A stretch of 39,313 nt of DNA from Clostridia bacterium. Lineage in GTDB: Bacteria > Bacillota_A > Clostridia > UMGS1883. Numbering within the stretch: the stretch's first letter is position 1; each line of letters starts with the position of its first letter. The stretch lies in contig JAFUJZ010000003.1 in the NCBI GenBank assembly GCA_017467965.1, forward strand, positions 1 through 39,313, written 5' to 3'. The translations under genes and the position numbers were made by a program. Below are positions 16,194 to 25,293 of this stretch, in pieces. The notes beneath the pieces were generated by a model. It did not search any database. It was not told the origin of the DNA and saw only the letters and a list, made by a program, of their open reading frames with translations.

Positions 16194-16967
16194 TTATCTT
16201 TGGATAAAACCGCCCAAAAGTCCGCTTTTGCCTTTTTGTTTGCGGTGGGAAAAGAACTTGTCGTTATCACAAGAAGTGCAGTAAGGCGCAACATCAATAT
16301 TTTCCTCACTTACGCCTTCATTTGCTATCTGAGCTTTTACTATATTTTTAAGGTCAACCATAAATTTGCCGTCGCTCTTCTTAATAACGCACTCACTATA
16401 ATCCGAGAATGCTTCGCCCACATCCTCCGACACCTCATAGCAGCAAAGCCCTATAGCTGGCCCTATAAAAGCTGAGATATCTTTGACATTTGAGCCATGA
16501 GAGCACATAAGTGCAATCGTATTTTTCATAATATTCTGCACCGTACCTCTCCAGCCGGAATGCACTGCTCCGATAAGCTTTGCTGTATCGTCATACAAGA
16601 GAACAGGCACACAGTCTGCACTGTAGCACATAAGGGGCACGTTTTTAAGGTTGGTGACAATGCCGTCAACACCCTCGCCCCATTCACATATAAGCCCTTT
16701 TCCGATATCTGTCTCATCAACAAACCTTACGCTCGCGGTATGGAGCTGATGCGTCAGAGTAAGCTTTTCCTTTGTAAGATTTAACGCGTCACAGCATATT
16801 TCAAGATTTTTAAAAACATTAAACGGATTGTCACCACGTCTTAATCCAACGTTGAGAGAATCAAAATCGCCACAGCTTGCACCGCCGTCACGGAGGGTAA
16901 AGCCGTGCGGGGTTTTGATTTTTTCACTTACCAGAAAGCGTACATTGCCCTTTTTTATGATTTCCAA
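16194..16967 (-). CDS. pgeF: Peptidoglycan editing factor PgeF / YfiH-LACC1 family
   Basis: A 257-residue protein of the YfiH/DUF152 family, known both as a copper/zinc polyphenol oxidase-like fold and as a purine-nucleoside-processing enzyme; in E. coli it removes wrong cytoplasmic wall precursors. Metal and active-site segments are present: THQLHTASVRFVD, the Cys in MCYSADCVPVLLYD, the His in IGAVHSGWRGTVQNI, and FIGPAIGLCCYEV. Length is normal. It overlaps ymdB by 13 bases and is followed by the SBP gene after 21 bases, so it is read through from the rny-ymdB unit. Confidence 0.93.
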   Translation of the reverse strand: MEIIKKGNVRFLVSEKIKTPHGFTLRDGGASCGDFDSLNVGLRRGDNPFNVFKNLEICCDALNLTKEKLTLTHQLHTASVRFVDETDIGKGLICEWGEGVDGIVTNLKNVPLMCYSADCVPVLLYDDTAKLIGAVHSGWRGTVQNIMKNTIALMCSHGSNVKDISAFIGPAIGLCCYEVSEDVGEAFSDYSECVIKKSDGKFMVDLKNIVKAQIANEGVSEENIDVAPYCTSCDNDKFFSHRKQKGKSGLLGGFIQR

Positions 16968-17740
16968 ATTCTTTTCACCTCAATGGCTTTGCCTGTTTTT
17001 TCGTCTACATTTACGCATACGGCGCAAAAACGTGCTTTGCCCTCCGCTGATTTGAACGGATGGCTTTCATCAGGGGTTACAAACCTGCCGACCGCCGTTT
17101 CAACCTCCATACCAAGTACGGAATTCACCGCCCCTGTCATACCTGCGTCTGTAATATATGCAGTGCCGTTGGGAAGTATTTTTTCATCAGCCGTCTGTAT
17201 ATGTGTATGCGTGCCAAAAACGCCCGATACTTTGCCGTCAAGATAAAAGCCCATGGCTTCTTTTTCGCTGGTTGCCTCTGCATGGAAATCCACTATAATG
17301 ATATTTGTCACCTTTTTAGCTTCTTTAACAAGCTCGTCAACACATTTGAAAGGGTCCTTTGCATTTTCCATATATACTCTGCCCAACAGGTTGATAATTG
17401 CAATTTTTTCACCGTTTCCACCTCTTACAATTTCCATTCCCGTACCGGGTAACTCCTCGGGCAGCATATTTGCAGGGCGTACTATTGCCTCTTTTCTGTC
17501 TAAGAGTATTTTTGCATCATTCGCCTTTGAAAAAGCATGATTACCAAGCGTGAAAAAATCCACGCCTGCTCGGGTCATTTCCTCATATGTTTTCACCGTG
17601 ATACCTAATCCGCCTGCGGCATTTTCGCCGTTTGCTATGGTAAAATCGATGTTATATTCGTATTTAATATCTTCAAGATAGGTAAAAAGTGCTTCTCTGC
17701 CGCATCTGCCGCAGATATCACCTATAAAAAGTATATTCAT
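16955..17740 (-). CDS. ymdB: YmdB-family metallophosphoesterase (TIGR00282)
   Basis: A 261-residue calcineurin-like phosphodiesterase; in Bacillus subtilis YmdB hydrolyses cAMP-type 2',3'-cyclic nucleotides and affects late adaptive behaviour. Motifs are in order: FIGDICGRCGREAL at the start, ANGENAAGGLG, LGNHAFSK, IIVDFHAEATSEKEAMGFYLDG, VSGVFGTHTHIQTADE and YITDAGMTGA. The start is the ATG at 17740 with AAGGAAA nine bases upstream; the 15 extra N-terminal codons in the open frame (MRCYLFCLTKKEIIA) lack a ribosome site. It lies 127 bases downstream of rny, the same pairing as in Bacillus. Confidence 0.95.
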   Translation of the reverse strand: MNILFIGDICGRCGREALFTYLEDIKYEYNIDFTIANGENAAGGLGITVKTYEEMTRAGVDFFTLGNHAFSKANDAKILLDRKEAIVRPANMLPEELPGTGMEIVRGGNGEKIAIINLLGRVYMENAKDPFKCVDELVKEAKKVTNIIIVDFHAEATSEKEAMGFYLDGKVSGVFGTHTHIQTADEKILPNGTAYITDAGMTGAVNSVLGMEVETAVGRFVTPDESHPFKSAEGKARFCAVCVNVDEKTGKAIEVKRIWKS

Positions 17741-17797
17741 AGCAATTATTTCCTTTTTAGTTAAACAAAATAAATAACATCTCAAAAAATGATGCAG

Positions 17798-17860
17798 AAC
17801 GAAGCAAACGAACCCGACGGTGTACTGGGTACTCCGAGAGGTTCGTTTGTGTCCGTCGTT
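17798..17860 (-). promoter_or_regulatory. Structured leader between rny and ymdB with two competing stems
   Basis: A 9-bp stem AAACGAACC / GGTTCGTTT (17806-17814 with 17840-17848) can extend to an outer AACGA/TCGTT pairing. A second, interleaved pairing CGACGG / CCGTCG (17815-17820 with 17853-17858) cannot easily coexist with it. A T6 run follows on the minus strand at 17784-17789. It may be an attenuator or processing site limiting ymdB relative to rny. Confidence 0.5.
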
Positions 17861-17867
17861 TTATAAA

Positions 17868-19421
17868 TTATTTTGCAAATGCGACTGTTCTAGTCTCTCT
17901 GATTATGTTTACCTTAATCTGACCGGGATATTCCATGTCGCTCTCAATCTTCTTAACGATTTCGCGTGCGATAAAGTCCATATCACCGTCACCGATACGG
18001 TCGGGTTTAACCATGATACGTACTTCTCTACCTGCCTGAATAGCAAAGCTCTTTTCAACGCCGTCAAAGCTTGTTGCGATTTCTTCAAGCTTCTGGAGAC
18101 GCTTGATGTATGTTTCGATGTTTTCTCTTCTTGCACCGGGACGAGCTGCACTGATAGCGTCAGCTGCCTGAACAAGACAAGCAACAACTGTGTTGGCTTC
18201 AACATCACCGTGGTGAGCTTCGATAGCGTGGATAACGCTTGCGCCTTCTTTGTACTTGCGAGCCAAATCCACACCAATTGTAACGTGGCTACCTTCGATT
18301 TCGTGGTCAACAGCCTTACCAATATCGTGAAGCAAGCCTGCACGCTTTGCAATTGTTACGTCAACGCCAAGTTCCCCTGCCATGATGCCTGCAACATGAG
18401 CAACCTCGATAGAATGCTTAAGCACATTCTGACCGTAGCTTGTTCTGTAGCGGAGACGACCGAGAAGCTTGATAAGCTCGGGATGAAGACCATGTACACC
18501 GGTATCAAATGTAGCCTGTTCACCCTCCTGCTTAATTGTTGCGTCAACTTCCTTCTGTGCTCTTTCAACCATTTCTTCGATTCTTGCGGGGTGAATTCTG
18601 CCGTCCATGATAAGCTTTTCAAGCGCAAGACGGGCAACCTCACGACGAATCGGGTCAAACGAAGAGATAATAACTGCTTCGGGAGTATCGTCGATGATAA
18701 GTTCAACACCTGTAAGTGATTCAATCGTTCTGATATTTCTACCTTCACGACCGATGATTCTGCCCTTCATTTCATCGTTGGGCAAGCTTACAACAGACAC
18801 TGTTGTTTCTGCAACATGGTCTGCTGCACATTTCTGAATTGCAAGACCGATAATGTTCTTAGCCTTCTTTTCGGCTTCTTCCTTAGCCTGAGATTCAATA
18901 TCACGAATCATCATAGCCGCTTCGTGTCTTACTTCGCTTTCAACGTTCTTGAGTAAGAACTGTTTAGCATCTTCCACACTTAAACCGGATATTCTTTCCA
19001 GTTCTTCAAGCTGTTTAGCACGAACCTTTTCCAAGGCTTCTTTCTGTGCATCAAGCTCTTTCATTTTTTCATTGAGTTTTTCGTCTTTCTTTTCAAGAGC
19101 TTCTGTCTTCTTGTCAAGATTTTCTTCCTTTTGCTGAATTCTTCTTTCCTGTCTTGTTATCTCGTTTCTGCGTTCCTTAATTTCCTTATCCGCTTCGAGT
19201 CTGGCTTTATGTATCTCATCTTTAGCCTCAAGCAGGGCTTCCTTTTTCTTGTTCTGAGCAGCCTTGTGAGCATCGTCAACAATACGCTTAGCTTCTTCTT
19301 CGGCACTGCCTATAGCGGCTTCGGCAACTTTTTTACGGTGATAGTTACCTGCGAAGAAACCGAATGCCAAGCCTGCAACGAGCGCAACAGCAGCGGCTAC
19401 TATTCCTAACCAAAGGGACAC
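17868..19421 (-). CDS. rny: Ribonuclease Y
   Basis: A 517-residue membrane-anchored endoribonuclease that starts bulk mRNA decay in Firmicutes. An N-terminal helix (about 4-24, [18 protein letters not shown]) anchors it. A long charged coiled coil fills about 30-190, with [27 protein letters not shown] near its start. The KH domain contains [18 protein letters not shown]. The HD hydrolase domain shows [17 protein letters not shown] and [13 protein letters not shown]. The C-terminus [15 protein letters not shown] is typical. Its own near-consensus promoter lies 170 bases upstream. It leads the rny-ymdB-pgeF-SBP-MATE series. Confidence 0.98.
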   Translation of the reverse strand: MSLWLGIVAAAVALVAGLAFGFFAGNYHRKKVAEAAIGSAEEEAKRIVDDAHKAAQNKKKEALLEAKDEIHKARLEADKEIKERRNEITRQERRIQQKEENLDKKTEALEKKDEKLNEKMKELDAQKEALEKVRAKQLEELERISGLSVEDAKQFLLKNVESEVRHEAAMMIRDIESQAKEEAEKKAKNIIGLAIQKCAADHVAETTVSVVSLPNDEMKGRIIGREGRNIRTIESLTGVELIIDDTPEAVIISSFDPIRREVARLALEKLIMDGRIHPARIEEMVERAQKEVDATIKQEGEQATFDTGVHGLHPELIKLLGRLRYRTSYGQNVLKHSIEVAHVAGIMAGELGVDVTIAKRAGLLHDIGKAVDHEIEGSHVTIGVDLARKYKEGASVIHAIEAHHGDVEANTVVACLVQAADAISAARPGARRENIETYIKRLQKLEEIATSFDGVEKSFAIQAGREVRIMVKPDRIGDGDMDFIAREIVKKIESDMEYPGQIKVNIIRETRTVAFAK

Positions 19422-19588
19422 TTTTCATTCCTCCAATCTATATTAATATTGAATGTTGAATGTTTAAAAAGGATTTATCACTGCCCCTATTCAGCTTATC
19501 GGGCAAGCTACAAACCTTTATTGCGAGAGAAACACGAAAAAACCCCATATTTCCCATTACAACATAAACATACAATAATACACTCAAT

Positions 19589-19617
19589 ATTATATAGCAT
19601 TTTGGTATATTTGTCAA
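19589..19617 (-). promoter_or_regulatory. Consensus promoter of rny
   Basis: Minus strand TTGACA (19612-19617), exactly 17 bases, TATAAT (19589-19594). It starts 12 bases past the rqcH stop. The leader of about 160 bases before rny shows no riboswitch I recognise. Confidence 0.9.
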
Positions 19618-19628
19618 GGAACTACTAA

Positions 19629-21422
19629 CTACTTATTGGTATTTTTTTCACCAATAGCCGCGTTCTTCAATTCTATGCAAAAATTCTCATCTGGAGTGAC
19701 GCTTGCAGTGTTATAACCCTCGTATATAACCATGCCTGCCTTTGCTCCGTTAGGCTTTTTAACATGGCTTACGGGGCAATAGTCCACGTCCACCTTGGAC
19801 GAGTTTTTGCCCTTTGAATTAGTTGCTGCAATAATAGCCGCCGCCTCAATAACATCAGGTGGAAAATCCTCTCCTGTGTGCTTTATGAGCACATGGCTTC
19901 CGGGTATATTTTTTGTATGCAGCCACAAATCGTTTGCTCTGCCGATTTTAAGCGTAAGATAATCGTTCTGGATGTTATTTCTACCTGAAAAAATCCTGTA
20001 GCCTTTATACAAATACTCCTCAGGAGCTGTGTTTATCTTGCGTTTTTGCTTTTTCTTTGTAAAGGTAGATTTTATAACGCCCTGACCTACAAGCTCTTCC
20101 TTTATGTCATCAAGCTCGGAGGGTGTTTTTGCAAACTCTATCTCATTTATAACGCTCTCAAGATATTCCATTTCCTCATTTGCTTTTTCAATCTGCTTTG
20201 CAGCCTCCACCTCTGCAACCTTTGCTTTTTGATACTTTTTGTAGTACTGCTGAGCATTTTTCGCAGGCGAAAGTGCTTCGTCAAGTGCTATTGTGATATC
20301 GCCGCCGGTTTCGTCATAGTAGTTTGTTGCAGTTAATGTTTTGTCGCCTTGGTTCATGCGATAGAGATTGGCAGTTATAATATCGCCTGCTATACGGTAT
20401 TTTTCCTTTTGGGCAGCATCAGAAAGCGTAGCGTGCAGAATGGTTATCTTTTTGCGGATTTTTTCAAGCTGGTTTGTAATGTTTTTAATCAGCGCATAGG
20501 AGCGGGAACGCATTCTTTCGGCGCCGTCTCGCTTTTGATAAAACTCTTCCATTGCTTCGGAGATACCGCTTCTTTTCTCTGAGTTATAGCCCTCGCCGTA
20601 TTGTGTAATATCAAAAACTGCAAAGTCCACGGGAGTTCTCTCTCCGTTTTTATAAAGCAGTACGCTTTCAAATCGGTTGTTTTTTATCTTGGTGAACATA
20701 TCAAAAAGCTCTTTTGCAACAAGACGCTTTTCACTATCTGTCATTTCGCCTACAACTGCATCACAGCGTCCCATACTGCGATACGCCGCCTCCCTGCACA
20801 AAAGAGGGCTCAATCCCGAAATTGCCACCGTCAATGCCTTGTCAATGCTTTTTCCTTCGCCGGAGGAGGACAAAACAGCGTAAAAATCATTTTCATTCAT
20901 AACAAGAGGGTTTTGTCTGTCGCCGTCGGGAGGCAAATGATAGGTAAGCCCGGGAAAAACATTTCTCACACGGCTTACTGTCAGGTCAACATGCTTTACC
21001 GAGTCTATTATCCTGCCTGTTTCGTCAACGAGAATAATATTGCTGTTTTTGCCCATGATTTCGCACACTATGCGTTTTTTAACGCTGTCGCCCATTTCAT
21101 TACGCGACAAAACCGAGATAATGCACACTCGTTCAAAATCCACGCTTTCAATACTTTCTATCCTGCCTGAAAGCATATGCTTTCGCATAAGCATACAAAA
21201 CATTGGGGGCTCGGTGGGGTTTTCCTTAACCTCGCTTGTAATGTAAAATCTGGGGTTTTGACTGTTTGCGCTTATTACAAGACGGTAACTAGTGCTCTGA
21301 TTTTTAACAATCAGTACAACCTCGTCACGCTCGGGCTGATAGATTTTTTCAATTCGTCCGCCTGTGAGCAGATTGTTTATTTCATATGCGGCACATCTTA
21401 CCGCCGAAGCATCAAGTGGCAT
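19629..21422 (-). CDS. rqcH: Ribosome quality control protein RqcH (NFACT family)
   Basis: A 597-residue homologue of Rqc2/NEMF. It binds 50S subunits carrying stalled peptidyl-tRNA and adds C-terminal alanine tails that mark the chain for degradation; older names are FbpA or fibronectin-binding protein. The NFACT-N domain begins MPLDASAVRCAAYEINNLLTGGRIEKIYQPERDEV and continues with PPMFCMLMRKHMLSGRI. A coiled-coil segment lies near 305-440. The NFACT-R domain reads FSGRNNIQNDYLTLKIGRANDLWLHTKNIPGSHVLI and DYCPVSHVKKPNGAKAGMVIYEGYNT. Length is usual. It has its own promoter and is divergent from sigH. MutS2/RqcU, another ribosome rescue factor, is also in the window. Confidence 0.96.
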   Translation of the reverse strand: MPLDASAVRCAAYEINNLLTGGRIEKIYQPERDEVVLIVKNQSTSYRLVISANSQNPRFYITSEVKENPTEPPMFCMLMRKHMLSGRIESIESVDFERVCIISVLSRNEMGDSVKKRIVCEIMGKNSNIILVDETGRIIDSVKHVDLTVSRVRNVFPGLTYHLPPDGDRQNPLVMNENDFYAVLSSSGEGKSIDKALTVAISGLSPLLCREAAYRSMGRCDAVVGEMTDSEKRLVAKELFDMFTKIKNNRFESVLLYKNGERTPVDFAVFDITQYGEGYNSEKRSGISEAMEEFYQKRDGAERMRSRSYALIKNITNQLEKIRKKITILHATLSDAAQKEKYRIAGDIITANLYRMNQGDKTLTATNYYDETGGDITIALDEALSPAKNAQQYYKKYQKAKVAEVEAAKQIEKANEEMEYLESVINEIEFAKTPSELDDIKEELVGQGVIKSTFTKKKQKRKINTAPEEYLYKGYRIFSGRNNIQNDYLTLKIGRANDLWLHTKNIPGSHVLIKHTGEDFPPDVIEAAAIIAATNSKGKNSSKVDVDYCPVSHVKKPNGAKAGMVIYEGYNTASVTPDENFCIELKNAAIGEKNTNK

Positions 21423-21456
21423 TTTATTTCCTCTTTTCTAAATTTGTGACATTTTT

Positions 21457-21485
21457 AGTATACTTGATAAAAAATTTTAATGCAA
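21457..21485 (-). promoter_or_regulatory. Promoter of rqcH
   Basis: Minus strand TTGCAT (21480-21485), 17 bases, TATACT (21457-21462). It is back to back with the sigH promoter. Confidence 0.75.
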
Positions 21486-21500
21486 GAGTTCATTTTTTTG

Positions 21501-21529
21501 TTGACTTTTTACATTTTTAGAGTTAAAAT
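21501..21529 (+). promoter_or_regulatory. Sigma-A promoter of sigH
   Basis: TTGACT (21501-21506), 17 bases, TAAAAT (21524-21529), 35 bases before the chosen ATG. Vegetative expression of sigH from a sigma-A promoter agrees with Bacillus practice. Confidence 0.75.
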
Positions 21530-21563
21530 GGTTCTAATCTATAAATATTTTCGGAGGTCTTTG

Positions 21564-22184
21564 ATGTCTACTCAAGGGTCATTTGACAACATGACAGACG
21601 AAGAAATTGTCATTATCGCACAAAGCGGCAATGAAGAGGCGCTGGATTTTATACTTCATAAATTCCGTCCTCATGTTGCACGCAAGGCTAATTCGTATTT
21701 CCTTGCAGGTGCGGATAAGGACGATATCATTCAAGAAGGCATGATTGGTCTTTTTAAGGCCGTCAGAGACTACAAAACCGACAAAGATGCGGCTTTTCGC
21801 TCTTTTGCAGAGCTTTGCATCACAAGGCAGATAATCAGTGCTGTAAAGAGTGCGTCAAGACTTAAGCACTCTCCACTGAACTCTTATATCTCCTTGGACA
21901 AGCCAATTCAGGATGACAATTACGACTCCACTCTTCTTGATATTATTGCCGCAGGTGGCGCAAGCAATCCTGAGGATATTATCATCGGAAGAGAAAATAT
22001 GGAGCAGGTTGAAATCAAAATGGAAGAGGTTCTCTCCAGGTTTGAATGTGAGGTATTGTCTTTATATCTCACAGGCAAAAGCTACAACGAGATTTCTGCT
22101 ATTTTGAAAAAGGATTCCAAATCCATTGATAACGCGCTCCAGCGTATTAAGAAAAAGTTTGAAAAATTTTCAGACACATTCTGA
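21564..22184 (+). CDS. sigH: RNA polymerase sigma factor SigH (stationary phase/sporulation)
   Basis: A 206-residue sigma-70 family factor. The N-terminal region 2 has SGNEEALDFILHKFRPHVARKANSYFLAG, then DKDDIIQEGMIGLFKAVRDYKTD (2.1-2.2) and FRSFAELCITRQIISAVKSASRLKHSPLN (2.3-2.4), the SigH signature. Region 4 reads ECEVLSLYLTGKSYNEISAILKKDSKSIDNALQRIKKKF. The start is ATG 21564 with CGGAGG eight bases upstream; upstream codons in the open frame lie in the promoter. SigH directs early sporulation and competence-type genes in endospore formers and agrees with spoIIR at the other end of the window. Confidence 0.95.
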   Translation: MSTQGSFDNMTDEEIVIIAQSGNEEALDFILHKFRPHVARKANSYFLAGADKDDIIQEGMIGLFKAVRDYKTDKDAAFRSFAELCITRQIISAVKSASRLKHSPLNSYISLDKPIQDDNYDSTLLDIIAAGGASNPEDIIIGRENMEQVEIKMEEVLSRFECEVLSLYLTGKSYNEISAILKKDSKSIDNALQRIKKKFEKFSDTF

Positions 22185-22275
22185 TACTTCATTATTTTAC
22201 CATATACCTTCTGTCGGCGCAAGAACCGATTGAGGGTGAATATATTTTATTTTTATCTAAGCGAGGAGATCAAAC

Positions 22276-22545
22276 ATGTACGAAGACAAGACATTAGTCT
22301 GCAAAGATTGTGGTAACGAATTCGTTTTCACAGCAGGCGAGCAGGAATTCTATGCAGAAAAGGGCTTCCAGAATGAACCCCAGAGATGCAAGGAATGCAG
22401 AATTGCAAAGAAGCAGTCTCTCAAGGAAAACAGAGAGATGTACACAGCTGTATGCGCATCTTGCGGCGGCGAAGCTAAGGTTCCTTTCGTTCCCAAGAAC
22501 GACAGACCCATTTACTGCAGCGAATGCTTTGCAAAAAATAAGTAA
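22276..22545 (+). CDS. Small zinc-ribbon protein (zf_trcl-like)
   Basis: An 89-residue cytosolic protein with three CxxC pairs: Cys9/Cys12 in CKDCGNEF, Cys38/Cys41 in CKECR, Cys60/Cys63 in CASCGGEAKVPF, and a further pair Cys81/Cys84 in CSECF, making two zinc sites. This matches the probable zinc-binding domain family often found near Clostridia housekeeping genes, of unknown function. GGAG stands seven bases before the ATG and a strong terminator follows. Its high-abundance-type codon use and lone operon hint at good expression, which is inference only. Confidence 0.88.
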   Translation: MYEDKTLVCKDCGNEFVFTAGEQEFYAEKGFQNEPQRCKECRIAKKQSLKENREMYTAVCASCGGEAKVPFVPKNDRPIYCSECFAKNK

Positions 22546-22580
22546 TCTCCTTTTCTTAGAGGTTAGGTTATGAAAACAAC

Positions 22581-22610
22581 AAAACCGAGAGCAAAAGCTC
22601 TCGGTTTTTT
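22581..22610 (+). terminator. Intrinsic terminator after the zinc-ribbon gene
   Basis: AAAACCGAGAGC-AAAA-GCTCTCGGTTTTTT, 35 bases after the stop. Confidence 0.93.
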
Positions 22611-22690
22611 GCTTTTAGACTAAAATTTATCCTAAATGCGCCCTCGCCCGCATATAATATTTACACAAAACTATAAGGAAGTGTTATATT

Positions 22691-24517
22691 ATGTGCGGCA
22701 TTGCAGGTATTGTCGACTATAAAAAACCAATAGATGAAAACTCCCCCATTTATACAAACATGCTCAATACTATGACCCGCCGCGGTCCCGATGACCAAGG
22801 CATATATTTTTCGCATTGTTCCTCTCTTATGCACAAGAGGCTTTCCGTTATTGACCCCTCTTCCTCTCGTCAGCCCATGACAAGGCAGTCAAATGGTGAA
22901 ACCTACACAATAGTCTACAACGGCGAATTATATAATACAGCCGAAATAAAAACTGACCTTATAAAAAAAGGCTACACCTTTTCTACAAATGGCGACACCG
23001 AAGTAGTTCTTTTTGCATATATCCACTACCTCGAAGCCTGCCTTGATATGTTCAACGGTATTTTTGCCTTTGCCGTATGGCACCACAATGCCGAATCGCT
23101 GTTTTTCGCCCGTGATATGATGGGGGTAAAGCCGTTTTTTTATTCTGACTCTTCCCAATTTTTTGCCTTTGCCTCCACCGTGCCTACGCTTTTGTCGCAC
23201 CCTGCAATAAAACCCAAAATTGACACTACCTCTGTATGTGAAATCATGCTCCTCGGTCCCGGAAGAAGTCCCTCTAGTGCAATTTTCACCCAAATAAAAG
23301 AGCTCCCCCGAGGCTACTGCGGTTACTTTGACCGTACTGGATTACAGCTTCGCAAATATTTTTCTTTCAAGGATAGTTCCCACATGGACGATTTCCCCCA
23401 AACGGTCAGTCATATCAAGCATCTCGTAACCGATGCCATAACACGCCAAATGATAAGTGACGTGCCCCTCGGCACGTTTTTATCCGGCGGACTGGATTCG
23501 TCAATTATATCAGCAGTTGCCGCAGAGAAAATGCGTGAAATGGGCAAAACCCTTGATACGTTTTCTCTTACGTACAAGGACAACAAAAAGCATTTCAAAG
23601 CGTCACATTTTCAGCCAAACAGCGACGAAAACTATATCGACATAATGGTAAACCACCTCAAAACCAATCATCATGAGATTGTGCTCGATACCCCCGATAT
23701 TGTATCTGCTCTTTACCCCGTCATTGACGAAAAAGGACTGCCGTCTATGGCGGATGTGGATTCCTCACTTTTGTGCTTTTGCAAGCATATAAAAAAACAC
23801 GTAACAGTTGCTCTTTCAGGAGAATGCGCCGATGAACTCTTCGGTGGCTACCCCTGGTATCGGGACAAAGATATCCGTATGCAGGCAGGCTTTCCTTGGT
23901 CGCAGAACACGGCATACCGGCTCAGCTTCATAAATCCCATACTGCGAGAAAAAATATCTCCCGACTATGTAAATAACGAATATATTCGCGCAATTTCCAA
24001 GGCAGAATATTCCCCCGATTTATCCCCCACTGAAAAGAGAATGCGTGAAATGTTTATACTTAATACGGATTATTTCATGCAAACTCTCCTTATGCGTAAA
24101 GACAGCTGCAGTATGCACGCATCGCTTGAGGTACGAGTACCTTTCTGCGACAAGAGGATTGCAAGCTACCTCTACAGCACACCGTGGGAATACAAGGATT
24201 ATGAGGGTCGCGAAAAAGGACTTTTACGCCATGCCTTTGAGGATATGCTTCCCGAAGATATTGTATGGCGCAAAAAAAGTCCTTACCCTAAAACCCACAA
24301 TCCCGCCTACCTTTCTGCCCTGCGTGAAATATTCTCATCAATTTTATCCGATAAAGACAATCCCATATGGGATATTGTAAATATAAAAGAAGCCTATACC
24401 CTTATGGAGGGTGAAACATCCACACCATGGTACGGTCAGCTGATGACAACCCCTCAGACGATAGCGTATTTTATTCAGCTTGAATACTGGATACGAAAAT
24501 TCAGCGTGACCTTTTAA
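22691..24517 (+). CDS. asnB: Asparagine synthase (glutamine-hydrolysing)
   Basis: A 608-residue class II amidotransferase that makes asparagine from aspartate, ATP and glutamine. The initiator Met precedes the nucleophile Cys2 in MCGIAGIVDYKK, and the glutaminase domain (about 1-215) includes TRRGPDDQG, YNGELYN and FARDMMGVKPFFY. The synthetase domain carries the PP-loop LSGGLDSS (Ser265-Ser271) and SGECADELFGGYPWY. The C-terminal helix bundle has VPFCDKRI and KKSPYPKTHNPAY. Length is as in AsnB. A TATAAT at 22653-22658 is the likely -10; the -35 is weak. The polysaccharide deacetylase gene follows after 11 bases, in one operon. A wall-amidation role, as for some AsnB proteins, is possible but not shown. 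Confidence 0.96.
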   Translation: MCGIAGIVDYKKPIDENSPIYTNMLNTMTRRGPDDQGIYFSHCSSLMHKRLSVIDPSSSRQPMTRQSNGETYTIVYNGELYNTAEIKTDLIKKGYTFSTNGDTEVVLFAYIHYLEACLDMFNGIFAFAVWHHNAESLFFARDMMGVKPFFYSDSSQFFAFASTVPTLLSHPAIKPKIDTTSVCEIMLLGPGRSPSSAIFTQIKELPRGYCGYFDRTGLQLRKYFSFKDSSHMDDFPQTVSHIKHLVTDAITRQMISDVPLGTFLSGGLDSSIISAVAAEKMREMGKTLDTFSLTYKDNKKHFKASHFQPNSDENYIDIMVNHLKTNHHEIVLDTPDIVSALYPVIDEKGLPSMADVDSSLLCFCKHIKKHVTVALSGECADELFGGYPWYRDKDIRMQAGFPWSQNTAYRLSFINPILREKISPDYVNNEYIRAISKAEYSPDLSPTEKRMREMFILNTDYFMQTLLMRKDSCSMHASLEVRVPFCDKRIASYLYSTPWEYKDYEGREKGLLRHAFEDMLPEDIVWRKKSPYPKTHNPAYLSALREIFSSILSDKDNPIWDIVNIKEAYTLMEGETSTPWYGQLMTTPQTIAYFIQLEYWIRKFSVTF

Positions 24518-24528
24518 GGAGGTTTTAT

Positions 24529-25227
24529 GTGAAAAAAGCTCTTGTAATCCTTTTTGTGTTTATCTTATTTTTTTGTGTTGCAGCAGGTGCTGCAGATAAA
24601 GATGAAAAGGTTGTGTATATAACATTTGATGACGGGCCCACTCACAACACACCCGCCATATTGGACACATTAAAAAAATACAATGCAAAAGCCACGTTTT
24701 TCGTGCTTGAAAACCGTATTAGTGAATACCCCGATTTTATAAAACGCATACATTCTGAGGGACACTCGATAGGACTTCACGGCAAAAGCCACGATGTAAA
24801 CGTGATTTATTCCTCCCCATCAGAGCCGCTTTACGAAATGAACAGTACCAACGACTGCTTGTATAACGTTGTCGGCTTCCGTACACAGCTTGCACGCACC
24901 CCATACGGAAGCTATCCCTACATGACCTATGACCAATACAAGGTACTGTGCAGTGCAAACTACAAAATCTGGGACTGGACAGTAGACCCCCGCGACGGAG
25001 TGGGCACTCCTGATATATCTACAATATTCAACAATATAAAAAAAGACCTTAAGGGCAATAATAACCCGATAGTTCTCCTCCATGACCGAAAGTCCACCGC
25101 AAAAAACCTCGATAGCATACTAAGCTTTTTTGCATCACAGGGCTACAGGTTTGAAACAATCGAAGAAAACATGGACCCTGTCAATTTTATGGAGTTATAC
25201 GGTCCCGCGAAGAATAAAAGCAGTTGA
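24529..25227 (+). CDS. Secreted polysaccharide deacetylase (NodB/CE4 family)
   Basis: A 232-residue exported or membrane-tethered metal-dependent deacetylase, likely acting on peptidoglycan or chitin-like GlcNAc/MurNAc. A signal peptide or anchor covers residues 1-21. CE4 motifs: TFDDGPTHN with Asp34-Asp35, HSIGLHGKSHD with metal ligands His84 and His88, RTPYGSYP, WDWTVDPRDG and PIVLLHD with the late catalytic His. The start is GTG at 24529, six bases after AAGGAGG, which overlaps the asnB stop; the ATG two bases upstream runs at once into TGA. It ends within the terminator stem. Co-expression with asnB points to a wall-related role. Confidence 0.92.
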   Translation: MKKALVILFVFILFFCVAAGAADKDEKVVYITFDDGPTHNTPAILDTLKKYNAKATFFVLENRISEYPDFIKRIHSEGHSIGLHGKSHDVNVIYSSPSEPLYEMNSTNDCLYNVVGFRTQLARTPYGSYPYMTYDQYKVLCSANYKIWDWTVDPRDGVGTPDISTIFNNIKKDLKGNNNPIVLLHDRKSTAKNLDSILSFFASQGYRFETIEENMDPVNFMELYGPAKNKSS

Positions 25228-25247
25228 CTTGGTCAACTGCTTTTATT
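25213..25247. terminator. Bidirectional terminator between the deacetylase and GH105 genes
   Basis: Stem AATAAAAGCAGTTGAC / GTCAACTGCTTTTATT with a 3-base loop. It overlaps the deacetylase stop codon and lies about 47 bases past the convergent GH105 stop. Confidence 0.85.
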
Positions 25248-25293
25248 GTATATTTATTACTATTTTCTTTTGCCTTTCGGTTGGCTTTTTTTG

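Noticed and set aside
17806..17858. H-type pseudoknot in the rny-ymdB spacer
   Set aside because: The stems interleave, but one linker has 0 bases and the other 4, too short to span the stacked helices; alternative pairing is more likely.
19422..19588. Riboswitch or T-box in the long leader of rny
   Set aside because: No T-box core, no aptamer pattern and no strong terminator stem could be recognised in the 160 bases.
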